Part shown: in pieces, positions 9,452 to 17,327 of the stretch
How positions within the stretch are numbered: position 1 is the first letter of the stretch
Layout: the number at the start of each line of letters is the position of its first letter
Assembly: GCF_900129385.1 (NCBI RefSeq)
Contig: NZ_FQVO01000001.1
Location: forward strand, 372,001-436,000
DNA length: 64,000 nt
Direction of reading: 5' to 3'
Source: Chryseobacterium takakiae
Lineage (GTDB): Bacteria > Bacteroidota > Bacteroidia > Flavobacteriales > Weeksellaceae
Notes under the pieces: generated by a model
What the model was told of the DNA's origin: nothing
What the model saw: only the letters and a program-made list of their open reading frames with translations
Databases searched by the model: none
Position numbers and translations under genes: made by a program

Positions 9452-10881
9452 TTCTTCTCTTTAAATTCTTCTAATGAATGTGTATAATTTCTAAGGTTAT
9501 TATGAAAAATAAATGGTGAATGTGTTACCGCAAAGAGTCCTTTACATTTTTCTAGTTTTAAAATATCACTCAAAAATTTTTCTTGCCATGGAACAGACAA
9601 TGAGAGTTCTGGTTCATCAATAATAATAAAGTAATCTTTGGATGAAAGAATTAAATGTGTGAACAATGAAATAATTTGTTTTTCGCCAGATGAAAGATCC
9701 TTCAGCTCAATTAAATTTCTTTTATCATTTTTTACATCTTCATCAAAAAGATTTTTAATTTTAGTATAAAAAGAATATTTTAATTCAATTTCTACTTTAA
9801 ACTCATCTTTATTGTAAATTAATTCTTTTTCATTTCTAATATATTCATTACAAATATTAATTAGATCAATTATATCACTTTCTTGTCGCTTTTGATCTCG
9901 ATAGATTTCGAAAAGTTTCCAAACAAAATGTGCATTAATTTTATCTTCAATATTTTCAATAGAATAATTAGACTGTAAACGTTTTACAAATTCTTCTAGC
10001 TTCGTTTTTCCTGCTTTACTTATTACAGAGTCATCAAGCCTTTTTAAAATATAATTTAATGCAGTATCATCAATTTGTAAAATCTTTGAAAAATCAAAAT
10101 TACTATAACTCCTATTAAGAATGTCATCTAAGTAAGAACCTATTAAATTTGAGTTTAAAGAATCATAAAAATAATTTTTTAATTCAAGACATCTCTTTTC
10201 TATTTTTCGTTGAATATCATTCATTCCAAACTCTACTAATTCAACAAACTTTTCATCATTACTTGAAGATTTACGATTCTGGATTATTTCATAATCTTTA
10301 ACTGTTCTTTCTAAATGAGGCAATATATTTATTAAATCTTTTTCAATTCTTCTATAAGTTGGAAGATATATAATTTTTGTTTCTACTAATATTGAGTTTA
10401 ATTTTGTCTCAATATTTTTTATATTTTCATGGTTTTCAATATTTTCTTTTTTCTCATAAACATCAAAAATATATTCCCTTATTATACTTGATGGTATGCT
10501 GTATTTGTTAGATAGCAAATCTAATTCAGATTCAGTTAAGTTGAATAATTCAAATGGATTAATTTTCGCAGAAATTTCATTAAGTTTTCTTAAAGTGTTA
10601 AGTGAAAATTTATTTTTAAATCTGTTATCTCTTTTTAAAAGATTTTGAAAAAATCTTTTTGTAAATTCAATTTCTTCATTATTTATTTTACAATAAATTC
10701 TTTTAAAATTATATTCCAACAATTTATTCCATTGTTTGGATAAAAAATAATAGAAAATATTAACAATTGTAGTTTTTCCCGATCCATTATCCGAAACCAA
10801 TATTAATCTATTACTGTCAAACTTCAATTCATAGTTTTTTGAATTATGTAATCCTTCAATTCTAAAAATTTCTATATCCAT
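9448..10881 (-). CDS. ABC-type AAA ATPase, AriA-like sensor of a PARIS-type defence system
   Basis: A 477-residue SMC/ABC-type ATPase. Walker A is SDNGSGKTT at residues 30-38, the signature is DLSSGEKQ at about 395-402, Walker B is FIIIDEPELSL at about 418-428, the D-loop region is SVPWQ, and the switch histidine is His454 in VTHSPF. A long charged helical insert fills the middle. The length and the SVPWQ motif fit AriA-like ATPases, which form a scaffold that traps the DUF4435 effector. It shares a four-base overlap with the DUF4435 gene and follows the unknown gene at 10924-11547 by 42 bases. The codons are markedly more A/T-rich than in neighbouring genes, suggesting acquisition by transfer. 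Confidence 0.82.
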   Translation of the reverse strand: MDIEIFRIEGLHNSKNYELKFDSNRLILVSDNGSGKTTIVNIFYYFLSKQWNKLLEYNFKRIYCKINNEEIEFTKRFFQNLLKRDNRFKNKFSLNTLRKLNEISAKINPFELFNLTESELDLLSNKYSIPSSIIREYIFDVYEKKENIENHENIKNIETKLNSILVETKIIYLPTYRRIEKDLINILPHLERTVKDYEIIQNRKSSSNDEKFVELVEFGMNDIQRKIEKRCLELKNYFYDSLNSNLIGSYLDDILNRSYSNFDFSKILQIDDTALNYILKRLDDSVISKAGKTKLEEFVKRLQSNYSIENIEDKINAHFVWKLFEIYRDQKRQESDIIDLINICNEYIRNEKELIYNKDEFKVEIELKYSFYTKIKNLFDEDVKNDKRNLIELKDLSSGEKQIISLFTHLILSSKDYFIIIDEPELSLSVPWQEKFLSDILKLEKCKGLFAVTHSPFIFHNNLRNYTHSLEEFKEKK

Positions 10882-10923
10882 GTATATAAGTTGTTATTAT
10901 TAAGTAGTCAATATAATAGTTTT

Positions 10924-11547
10924 TTAAATACTATCCCAAATTTTTAAAAAACTTAAAGCCTCGCCTTCAATTAAACTTAAATGTATACTATTAAGAGATG
11001 AATTTTCATACAGTTTTTTCTTAGAAATATCTAGAATAGCGAAATTCGCGTCTATAAAATCACCTTTTTTAAGGTTTTCATTCATCATCAAAAGAATTAA
11101 ATCAGCTTTGGATTTAGATAATGATTCTGACTTAAAGTATAATTTAATTATATAAGGCTTATCATTTATAAAAAGTCCTACTTCTGGATTTATTTTGATT
11201 CTTAAATCATTCATCTTCCAATCTGCAAAAGGAGGTTCAATCCATTCAAGCTTTTTTTTGCCTAAAAAAGATTTATACTGTGTAATTAAATGTGGATATA
11301 GATTAATTTTATTTTTATCCGTTAAACCATTCATTACTTCGTTAAGTAAATTTTTGTTTTTATTTTCTTTATGGATCTCAACTATTTTTTCTCTTAAAGG
11401 TTTCCAAAAATCAAAAGCGGGATGATATGGATCCCTATTTTTAATTTCTTTAACTTTTGTAAATTTAGTTGTTCCAATTTTTGAAACATAGTCAATAAAA
11501 TCAGTAAGTGAAATTTGGACATGCTCAACATTTTTCTTTTTAGCCAT
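10924..11547 (-). CDS. Uncharacterised first gene of the ATPase/DUF4435 cassette
   Basis: A 207-residue basic, soluble protein I cannot assign. It starts MAKKKNVEH and has HPAFDFWKPLREKI near residues 42-56. At about 120-142 it has NPEVGLFINDKPYIIKLYFK. There an acidic residue is followed by a strand ending in I-K-L, which vaguely recalls the E-x-K half of PD-(D/E)xK nucleases, but no complete active site is evident. It is the first gene of an apparent three-gene operon, 42 bases before the ATPase, with the same extreme AT-rich codon use. It may be an accessory or regulatory part of the defence system or an independent passenger; this is inference. Confidence 0.65.
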   Translation of the reverse strand: MAKKKNVEHVQISLTDFIDYVSKIGTTKFTKVKEIKNRDPYHPAFDFWKPLREKIVEIHKENKNKNLLNEVMNGLTDKNKINLYPHLITQYKSFLGKKKLEWIEPPFADWKMNDLRIKINPEVGLFINDKPYIIKLYFKSESLSKSKADLILLMMNENLKKGDFIDANFAILDISKKKLYENSSLNSIHLSLIEGEALSFLKIWDSI

Positions 11548-11634
11548 ATAAGTACAATCATTTAGATTTTAAAATTATAAATATATAGTAATAAATAATT
11601 ACGGCTTTCCGTATTTTCCCTGAATTTTTTACAC

Positions 11635-11661
11635 AAAAAAGCCATCCCAACGGACAGCTTT
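11635..11661 (-). terminator. Rho-independent terminator after the 191-residue exported protein gene
   Basis: Read on the minus strand, AGCTGTCC and GGATGGCT pair (eight pairs including two G-T) around a GTTG loop, followed by six T. It also marks the right edge of the AT-rich cassette. Confidence 0.7.
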
Positions 11662-11680
11662 CAATAAAACATCTAAAATT

Positions 11681-12256
11681 CTAAATTTTATCCAATACCT
11701 TCTTCGGAAGCACTTTTACCAGTTGCGGTTTGTATTCCTTTTCGACAATCACAAACTTCCAGTTTTTACGGTCTTTGGAAACGGCGCAAGCTTTCATATT
11801 GGTGTTGATGGTGTAAATGCCTTCCTTCGACAGGTATTTTACGTTGTTCTTGCCGTATCTTTTTTCCAGCATGGTGTTGACCTGCTTTTTCATGTCGTCG
11901 TTCAGGGAAGACATATTGCACTTCATGGTAAAATAATACTGGGCAATGGAGAAATATTCCCCGTTGATGAGCTCCGGCTTTTCAATATTCCCGAATTTCA
12001 GGTTGCTGACCTCAATCTTCATGAAGGGATTGTTGTACGTCATGTTCAGGATCTGGGTCATCTGTTCCTTCGGGACTACCGTGAAAAATTTAGGATAAAT
12101 AAAACCTACCGCCTGGTCGATCTTTTTAGCCATAACCGAATTCATGAAATAGGAAAGACTTTTTTTAATGGCTGCATCGTCGGGATTCTGTTTTGTCTGG
12201 GCAAAAATCAAAGAGGACATCAGTACAAATGCAAACAGAAGGGATTTGGTTTTCAT
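11681..12256 (-). CDS. Exported hypothetical protein
   Basis: A 191-residue protein with a clear signal peptide (cleavage after about residue 19, at FAQ). The mature part is basic and looks like a small alpha/beta domain similar in feel to NTF2-like or DUF-type Bacteroidetes exported proteins. Segments such as NSVMAKKIDQAVGFIYPKFF and EKEYKPQLVKVLPKK are visible, but I recognise no family. It has a terminator just downstream and the repeat field directly upstream. It stands alone between the cassette and the repeats, so its neighbours give no functional hint. Confidence 0.7.
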   Translation of the reverse strand: MKTKSLLFAFVLMSSLIFAQTKQNPDDAAIKKSLSYFMNSVMAKKIDQAVGFIYPKFFTVVPKEQMTQILNMTYNNPFMKIEVSNLKFGNIEKPELINGEYFSIAQYYFTMKCNMSSLNDDMKKQVNTMLEKRYGKNNVKYLSKEGIYTINTNMKACAVSKDRKNWKFVIVEKEYKPQLVKVLPKKVLDKI

Positions 12257-12280
12257 AATTTTTTATTATTGTTTTTGCAC

Positions 12281-13067
12281 GTCAGTTCGAGTGTTTTCGA
12301 AATGTAATGGAGAAATGTATCGAGAACTTTATATTAACAAACTTTGTTGCAAATCTACCTATACTGACGTTGAATTTCCTGATAGGTCGTGGGATTCGGC
12401 GGGATCGTTACAAAAATGTGTCGAGACCTTAATATTGTTCAACTTCCCGATACGATTTTTTCAAAATCTACTCGAAGTGACGTTGAGCACTATTTCAGTG
12501 AGAATGAAAGCTCGTCAGTTCGAGTGTTTTCGTAGCGTAGCGCAGAAAATGTATCGAGAACTTTTATATTGACAAACTTCTCGATACGATTTTTCAAAAT
12601 CTAATCGAAGTGACAATCTGCATAATTTCCATCGCTTCGTCAGTTCGAGTGTTTTCGCAGCGCAGCGCAGAAAATGTATCGAGAACTTTTATATTGACAA
12701 ACTTCTCGATACGATTTTTTCAAAATCTACTCGAAGTGACGATCTGATAATTTCCATCGCTTCGTCAGTTCGAGTGTTTTCGCAGCGCAGCGCAGAAAAT
12801 GTATCGAAATGACGATCTGCATAATTTCCATCGCGTCGTCAGTTCGAGTGTTTTCGCAGCGTAACGCAGAAAATGTATCGAGAACTTTATATTGACAAAC
12901 TTCTCGATACGATTTTTCAAAATCTACCGAAGTGACGTTGAGCACTATTTCAGTGAGAATGAAAGCTCGTCAGTTCGAGTGTTTTCGCAGCGCAGCGCAG
13001 AAAATGTATCGAGAACGAATTACCAAACTTCTCGATACGCTTTGCAAGCTACTCGAAGTGACGTAGT
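12281..13067. repeat. Field of palindromic interspersed repeats (six GTCAGTTCGAGTG copies)
   Basis: The word GTCAGTTCGAGTG begins at 12281, 12513, 12639, 12763, 12838 and 12969. It is usually followed by TTTTCGCAGCGCAGCGCAGA, then GTATCGAGAAC, TTCTCGATAC and CTCGAAGTGAC. GTATCGAGAA pairs with TTCTCGATAC and the outer words pair as well, so each copy is a nested palindrome. Spacing is irregular (75-232 bases). Short open frames here are by-products of the repeats and are not annotated as genes. This block fills most of the roughly 900-base gap between the genes ending at 13153 and starting at 12256. Confidence 0.85.
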
Positions 13068-13105
13068 GCATAATTTTCTACCCGAAATGACGTCTTTAAC
13101 ACAAC

Positions 13106-13133
13106 AAAAAAGCCATCCTTGCGGACGGCTTTC
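13106..13133 (-). terminator. Rho-independent terminator after the cyclophilin-FKBP gene
   Basis: On the minus strand GCCGTCC, GCAA and GGATGGC form a hairpin followed by a run of T, about 20 bases after the stop codon. It closely resembles the terminator at 11635-11661. Confidence 0.75.
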
Positions 13134-13152
13134 ATTATATTATCAGATCTGA

Positions 13153-14268
13153 TTATTTCACTTTTACCAGCTCAACATCGAAGATCAGCCATGCATTTGG
13201 CGGAATTACGCCTCCTGCTCCTCTTTCTCCGTAGCCCATTGCCGGCGGAATCAATAAGGTAGCGGTTTCTCCTTCTTTCAATAAAAGGATTCCTTCGTCC
13301 CATCCTTTGATTACTCTTCCCATCCCGATCGGAATCTCAATCGGCTCGTTTCTTTTGAATGAAGAATCGAATTCGGAACCGTCAACCAATTTTCCTGCGT
13401 AGTGTACGGAAACATTGTCACCTGCTTTCGGTGCTTTTCCGTCCGTTGTTTTGGTGATTTTATAATACAGTCCGGATTCGGTTTTCTGCATTCCTGCTTT
13501 TAAATCCTCCACCATTTTCTCCTGATTGGCTTTGAATTCTTCTTCCTTCTTCTTTTTATCCGCTTCTTCTTTCGCTAAATACGCCTTATTGTTTTCTGCG
13601 ATTTTCGCTTTTCCTTCCGTGAAGGTTTTCGCAGCGTCGTAGTTTTTGTATTCGTCTCCTTTGCTGAAAACAGACACTTTTTCCAATACGATATCTGTTT
13701 TAGGCTTATCCTGAGGACCTTTTTCTACATTGGCAATTGCATCGATTACTTCTTCTCCTTTTACCACTTTTCCGAAGATGGTGTGTCTTCCGTCTAACCA
13801 CGGTGTTGCTACTTCCGTGATGAAAAACTGAGAACCGTTGGTATTCGGTCCTGAATTGGCCATGGAAAGAATTCCTTTTCCGGTATGCTTAAGGTCGTTT
13901 CTTTCGTCCTCGAATTTATATCCCGGATCTCCCATTCCCGTTCCCTGAGGATCTCCTCCCTGGATCATGAAATCTTTGATCACTCTGTGGAAAATGGTTC
14001 CGTCATAGTAAGGAACTCCCTTGGCTTTTGCCTTGTTGTCTATTTTCCCTTCTGCAAGGCCAATAAAATTCGCTACCGTTACAGGTGCTTTTTTGTCTTC
14101 AAACTTCACGATCATATTTCCTTTCGTTGTCTGAAGATTTGCATACAGTCCGTCGTTAAGACCTTCGTAAGTTTCTTTGTCTACGTTCATTTTTTTATAA
14201 ATTGGTGTACAACTCATGAGCGAAATACTTGCCGCTGCCAGAATTATATTTTTGTTAAACAATTTCAT
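13153..14268 (-). CDS. Dual-family immunophilin: cyclophilin-FKBP peptidyl-prolyl isomerase lipoprotein
   Basis: A 371-residue fusion of two unrelated prolyl isomerases. A lipoprotein signal ends at Cys20 (SISLMSC). Residues about 40-200 are a cyclophilin, with FHRVIKDFMIQGGDPQGTG and NTNGSQFFIT. A Lys/Glu-rich coiled linker covers about 215-260, and residues about 262-371 are an FKBP domain (VSVHYAGKLVDGSEFDSS, VIKGWDEG, IPPNAWLIFDVEL). Both active sites look intact. Dual-family immunophilins are known from Flavobacterium, Treponema and apicomplexans. The protein would be anchored to a membrane facing the periplasm. The gene starts three bases after the stop of gldI, so the two are cotranscribed, suggesting joint work in folding exported or gliding-related proteins. 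Confidence 0.92.
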   Translation of the reverse strand: MKLFNKNIILAAASISLMSCTPIYKKMNVDKETYEGLNDGLYANLQTTKGNMIVKFEDKKAPVTVANFIGLAEGKIDNKAKAKGVPYYDGTIFHRVIKDFMIQGGDPQGTGMGDPGYKFEDERNDLKHTGKGILSMANSGPNTNGSQFFITEVATPWLDGRHTIFGKVVKGEEVIDAIANVEKGPQDKPKTDIVLEKVSVFSKGDEYKNYDAAKTFTEGKAKIAENNKAYLAKEEADKKKKEEEFKANQEKMVEDLKAGMQKTESGLYYKITKTTDGKAPKAGDNVSVHYAGKLVDGSEFDSSFKRNEPIEIPIGMGRVIKGWDEGILLLKEGETATLLIPPAMGYGERGAGGVIPPNAWLIFDVELVKVK

Positions 14269-14271
14269 TGA

Positions 14272-14781
14272 TTATAATGCTTTTAATTTTATGATTAACG
14301 GGATATCATTATCGATTTTCTTCTCATCGCCGTACGTGCCGTAGGCAAGAGCCGAAGGAACCAAAAGCGTGACTTCTTCCCCATCATGGATAAAACGCAA
14401 AGCATCTTCTACCGCTTTCAGCTCATCAAAGTGTCCGAATCTGGCATCTCTTCTCTGTATCGGCTGGTCGTAGATCTTCGTCTGGTCAAAATCATACAGA
14501 TCGTACGAATAGGAAATAAAAGTATCATCCTGCCTTCGCTGTCTCTGGTCAAACCCCTGAACATTTACCCAGTAATTGAGCTGGGTAGGATAATATTTTG
14601 CCGGCTGCCCGTTGATCCATTCCTGAATATGGTATCTTTCCTGGCTGTTCAGGTTTTTCATTCTTTGCTTGGAAACGTCAAGGTCATTCTTACTGAGCAC
14701 ACCGCCCACAGGTGGATGCGTCTGTGTATTCTTGCTGCAGCTGAATAAGCCGAGAACCAATATGAAGAGTATTTTTTTCAT
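14272..14781 (-). CDS. gldI: Gliding motility lipoprotein GldI (FKBP-type prolyl isomerase)
   Basis: A 169-residue lipoprotein with lipobox LGLFSC (Cys15) and an FKBP-like C-terminal half, including DGEEVTLLVPSALAYGTYGD. The N-terminal mature part (MKNLNSQERYHIQEWI and QLNYWVN) matches GldI. In Flavobacterium johnsoniae GldI is needed for gliding and is thought to help fold components of the gliding/type IX secretion apparatus. It precedes the cyclophilin-FKBP fusion by three bases on the same strand. The start ATG at 14781 gives a normal lipoprotein signal. Confidence 0.92.
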   Translation of the reverse strand: MKKILFILVLGLFSCSKNTQTHPPVGGVLSKNDLDVSKQRMKNLNSQERYHIQEWINGQPAKYYPTQLNYWVNVQGFDQRQRRQDDTFISYSYDLYDFDQTKIYDQPIQRRDARFGHFDELKAVEDALRFIHDGEEVTLLVPSALAYGTYGDEKKIDNDIPLIIKLKAL

Positions 14782-15348
14782 AAACTTTTGCGAAAATACA
14801 CATTTCGGGAATGATTAACAAAAGTTGTAAAGCAAAGTTTGCATATTTCACAGGGATGGTGCGTATGAAATTGTGAGGCTCTCTATTGATGATCTACCGT
14901 TTTATTTTTCCAGGAGCTTATTCACGCTTTCCGCACTCGCTATTTTGTATGGTTTTGGTTGCGGCGGCTTCGCCACCGCAACCAAAACCATACAAAATGA
15001 GCTCAAACAATTGCTGCAATCGTGGCTAGGATGAAGGTGAATGGTGAATTTCTGCGAGTGAATTGTAAATTTTGTTATATATCCACTATTGACAATTCAC
15101 AATTCAGTATTATTCACTTTTGAAAACCACCCCGTCAAAAATTCTAAGAATTTTTGCCACCCCTCCAAGGGAGGGGAATTTTAGACACTTCTTATAATTT
15201 ATTTAAAAAATTAATACTCTAATGTCATCCTGTAAAGGATCTAAACCAAGCAAGCATTTTGTTACTAAACTATGCTGAGATGCTTACAGCATGACAAACA
15301 CGGTGGAAACATTGTAGAAAGCTTGAAGTAAATAAAGTATACGCACGC
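14782..15348. repeat. Gene-free stretch made of several interspersed repeats
   Basis: This gap between gldI and ilvE holds a 57-base hairpin (14942-14998). It also holds a region with GACAATTCACAATTCA facing GTGAATTGTAAATT (about 15055-15105), a segment with CCACCCCTCCAAGGGAGGGG near 15160-15180, and a segment starting AATGTCATCCTGTAAAGG near 15220. All but the first look like short repeats common across Bacteroidetes genomes. No gene is visible. Confidence 0.6.
14942..14998. repeat. 57-base near-perfect hairpin with GGC-TTC-GCC tip
   Basis: A 23-base arm (ATTTTGTATGG to TTGCGG) is perfectly complementary to its partner. It is separated by one C/A mismatch from a 3-bp GGC/GCC tip with TTC as loop. 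The length and GC-rich tip exceed a normal terminator, and no T run follows on either strand. A hairpin of the same build but different stem sequence lies at 53539-53577. Confidence 0.85.
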
Positions 15349-15375
15349 GAAAAGCCGGGAAATCCCGGCTTTTTG
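15349..15375. terminator. Terminator downstream of ilvE
   Basis: AAAAGCCGGGA and TCCCGGCTTTT form an 11-bp stem around an AA loop, with T runs on both strands. It ends 20 bases from the ilvE stop codon. Confidence 0.8.
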
Positions 15376-15394
15376 TAAATATTTAAATTGAAAA

Positions 15395-16465
15395 TTATAC
15401 GGTTTCCAATACGTGGTCTACCAATACTCTCCATCCGAAAGGATCTTCGGAAAGGTTGTTCTGAAGGCTTACCAAATCATTTTTAAGCAATTCCGCAAAG
15501 CTTTCTTCACTGGAAAGTTTTGGTAATGCAAGCTTCTCTCCCTGATATCCTAATGCTTCAAAAACGGTTGTTACTACTGCTGTTCCTACACCCCAAACTT
15601 CTTTTAAGGTTCCGTTTTTCTGAGCTTCGATAACATCTTTTACTTTGATAGGCTCAACTTTCACTTCAATACCTCTCTTTTTAGCCAGCTGAATGAAACT
15701 GTCTCTGGTAACTCCATCAAGGATTTTTTCTGAAGTTGGCGGCGTATAGATCGTGTCATTGATTCTTACAAAAACGTTCATTGTTCCGCTTTCTTCAAAG
15801 TATTCGTGAGTGGCATCGTCTGTCCAGATGATCTGCTCATACCCTTCTTCAATGGCAAGCTGTGTAGGATAGAACGATGCAGCATAGTTTCCGGCAGCTT
15901 TTGCGGAGCCTACCCCGCCGCTTGCTGCTCTTGAATAGTGGTCTGAAATTTTTACGGAAACCGGAGCTGTATAGTAGCTTTTTGCCGGAGTTGCAACGAT
16001 AGCAAACATATATTTATTCGCTACTCTTGCCTTCAACGCTTCTTCGGTTGCGAAAATTAAAGGTCTGATATATAAGGACATTCCTTCTCCATAAGGAATC
16101 CAGTCTCTGTCGATATCAACCAATGCTTTTAATCCATCCAGGAACATCTCTTCGGTTACTTCCGGCATTGCCAGACGTTTTGCCGACTTATTGATACGTT
16201 CAAAATTCTTTTCGGGCCTGAAAAGGAAAACCTGTCCGTCTTTGTCTTTATAGGCTTTCATGCCTTCAAAACAAGCTTGTCCGTAGTTTACCCCCATCAT
16301 AGCAGGCGTAAACATTAATGGACCATAAGGAACCAATTTTACATCACCCCATTTTCCGTCTTCATACTCGCAGATGATCATGTGATCAATAAAAGTATTA
16401 CCGAAAGAAAAATTGTTTGGATCGAATGTAGAAATTCGGGAGTTTTCAGTTTTTTGAATTATCAT
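15395..16465 (-). CDS. ilvE: Branched-chain amino acid aminotransferase
   Basis: A 356-residue class IV PLP enzyme that interconverts leucine, isoleucine and valine with their 2-oxo acids, using glutamate and 2-oxoglutarate. The PLP lysine is Lys189 in GVGSAKAAGNYAAS. Other family marks are YGQACFEGMKAY near 61-72, the EESGTMNVFV stretch, and GVTRDSF. The length is typical of the longer bacterial/eukaryotic-type enzyme. It stands alone on the minus strand, divergent from mnmD, with a -7 element at 16491-16498 and a strong terminator. Confidence 0.95.
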   Translation of the reverse strand: MIIQKTENSRISTFDPNNFSFGNTFIDHMIICEYEDGKWGDVKLVPYGPLMFTPAMMGVNYGQACFEGMKAYKDKDGQVFLFRPEKNFERINKSAKRLAMPEVTEEMFLDGLKALVDIDRDWIPYGEGMSLYIRPLIFATEEALKARVANKYMFAIVATPAKSYYTAPVSVKISDHYSRAASGGVGSAKAAGNYAASFYPTQLAIEEGYEQIIWTDDATHEYFEESGTMNVFVRINDTIYTPPTSEKILDGVTRDSFIQLAKKRGIEVKVEPIKVKDVIEAQKNGTLKEVWGVGTAVVTTVFEALGYQGEKLALPKLSSEESFAELLKNDLVSLQNNLSEDPFGWRVLVDHVLETV

Positions 16466-16490
16466 TTCTAAAATTTTTTATGATGTTCTA

Positions 16491-16498
16491 CAAATTTA
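16491..16498 (-). promoter_or_regulatory. Putative -7 promoter element of ilvE
   Basis: On the minus strand this reads TAAATTTG, matching TAnnTTTG, 26 bases upstream of the ilvE start codon. No clear -33 TTTG is seen. Confidence 0.45.
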
Positions 16499-16529
16499 AC
16501 ATAATTTTCTAAATATAAAAATTTTAGAG

Positions 16530-16537
16530 TAATTTTG
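16530..16537 (+). promoter_or_regulatory. Putative -7 promoter element of mnmD
   Basis: TAATTTTG fits TAnnTTTG and lies only 12 bases before the TTG start at 16550, so the transcript would have almost no leader. Confidence 0.45.
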
Positions 16538-16549
16538 TAAAAAAATAGT

Positions 16550-17224
16550 TTGAAAAGAGAAATAAAGACCACCAACGACGGTAGTAAAACATTATATATC
16601 AATGATTTAAATGAAAACTACCATTCTCATCACGGAGCGCTTCAAGAAGCGGAACATGTGTTTATCAAAAATGGATTAAATTTAATAAATGATTACGAAA
16701 TTAATATTTTAGAACTCGGTTTTGGAACAGGTTTGAATGTTTTGGTAACAATTAATGAATATTTAAAAACTGACAAAAATCATATCATCAACTATTTTAC
16801 ACTCGAAAAATATCCCATAAATGAATCCGAAATGAACGATTTGGCCTATTTTGAGCTGTTTGATAACCCGGAATTCAAAAATATTTATCAAAAAATTCAT
16901 CAAGCCGAATGGGAAAAGCCAACTGAAATCGTTAAAGGCTTTCACTTAAAAAAAATAAAATGTGATTTTTTTGACCTGAAAAACATAGACTTACCAAAAA
17001 TTAATCTTGTGTATTTCGATTGTTTCGGAGCAAGAGTGCAGCCAGATCTTTGGGAAAAACCTTTATTTGAGATGGTTTCTGACAAAATGGCGGTTAACGG
17101 TTTGTTAACAACCTATTCTTCAAAAGGAAGTGTAAGAAGAATTCTTCAGGAACTTGATTTTAGCGTGGAAAAAAAACAGGGGCCTCCCGGGAAAAGGGAA
17201 ATGATTAATGCGGTTAAAAAATAA
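16550..17224 (+). CDS. mnmD: tRNA 5-aminomethyl-2-thiouridine methyltransferase MnmD
   Basis: A 224-residue SAM-dependent methyltransferase of the stand-alone MnmD (DUF752) type, which completes the mnm5s2U modification at U34 of tRNAs. Visible marks are the start region KTLYINDLNENYHSHHGAL, the SAM-binding ILELGFGTGLNV (about residues 54-65), LVYFDCFGAR and a C-terminal KKQGPPGKREM. In gammaproteobacteria this domain is fused to MnmC; here it is single, as usual in Bacteroidetes. The start is TTG; no upstream ATG exists and the conserved N-terminus begins there. A -7 element directly upstream implies a near-leaderless mRNA. Confidence 0.88.
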   Translation: MKREIKTTNDGSKTLYINDLNENYHSHHGALQEAEHVFIKNGLNLINDYEINILELGFGTGLNVLVTINEYLKTDKNHIINYFTLEKYPINESEMNDLAYFELFDNPEFKNIYQKIHQAEWEKPTEIVKGFHLKKIKCDFFDLKNIDLPKINLVYFDCFGARVQPDLWEKPLFEMVSDKMAVNGLLTTYSSKGSVRRILQELDFSVEKKQGPPGKREMINAVKK

Positions 17225-17327
17225 AATAATGTAATAGTGTAGCAATTGACCAATGTAACAATATATTCGTAAAACAATCAGTCATTGGTACACTGTTATA
17301 TTGATACATTGGTACATTCTATTTTAC

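Noticed and set aside
8498..11547. Prophage or integrative element carrying the cassette
   Set aside because: No integrase, transposase, phage structural gene or tRNA-linked end is visible around it.
12281..13067. CRISPR array or several short genes
   Set aside because: Spacing is irregular, the repeats are nested palindromes, and the open frames (for example 12168-12572 and 12892-13152 on the plus strand) are made of repeat sequence.
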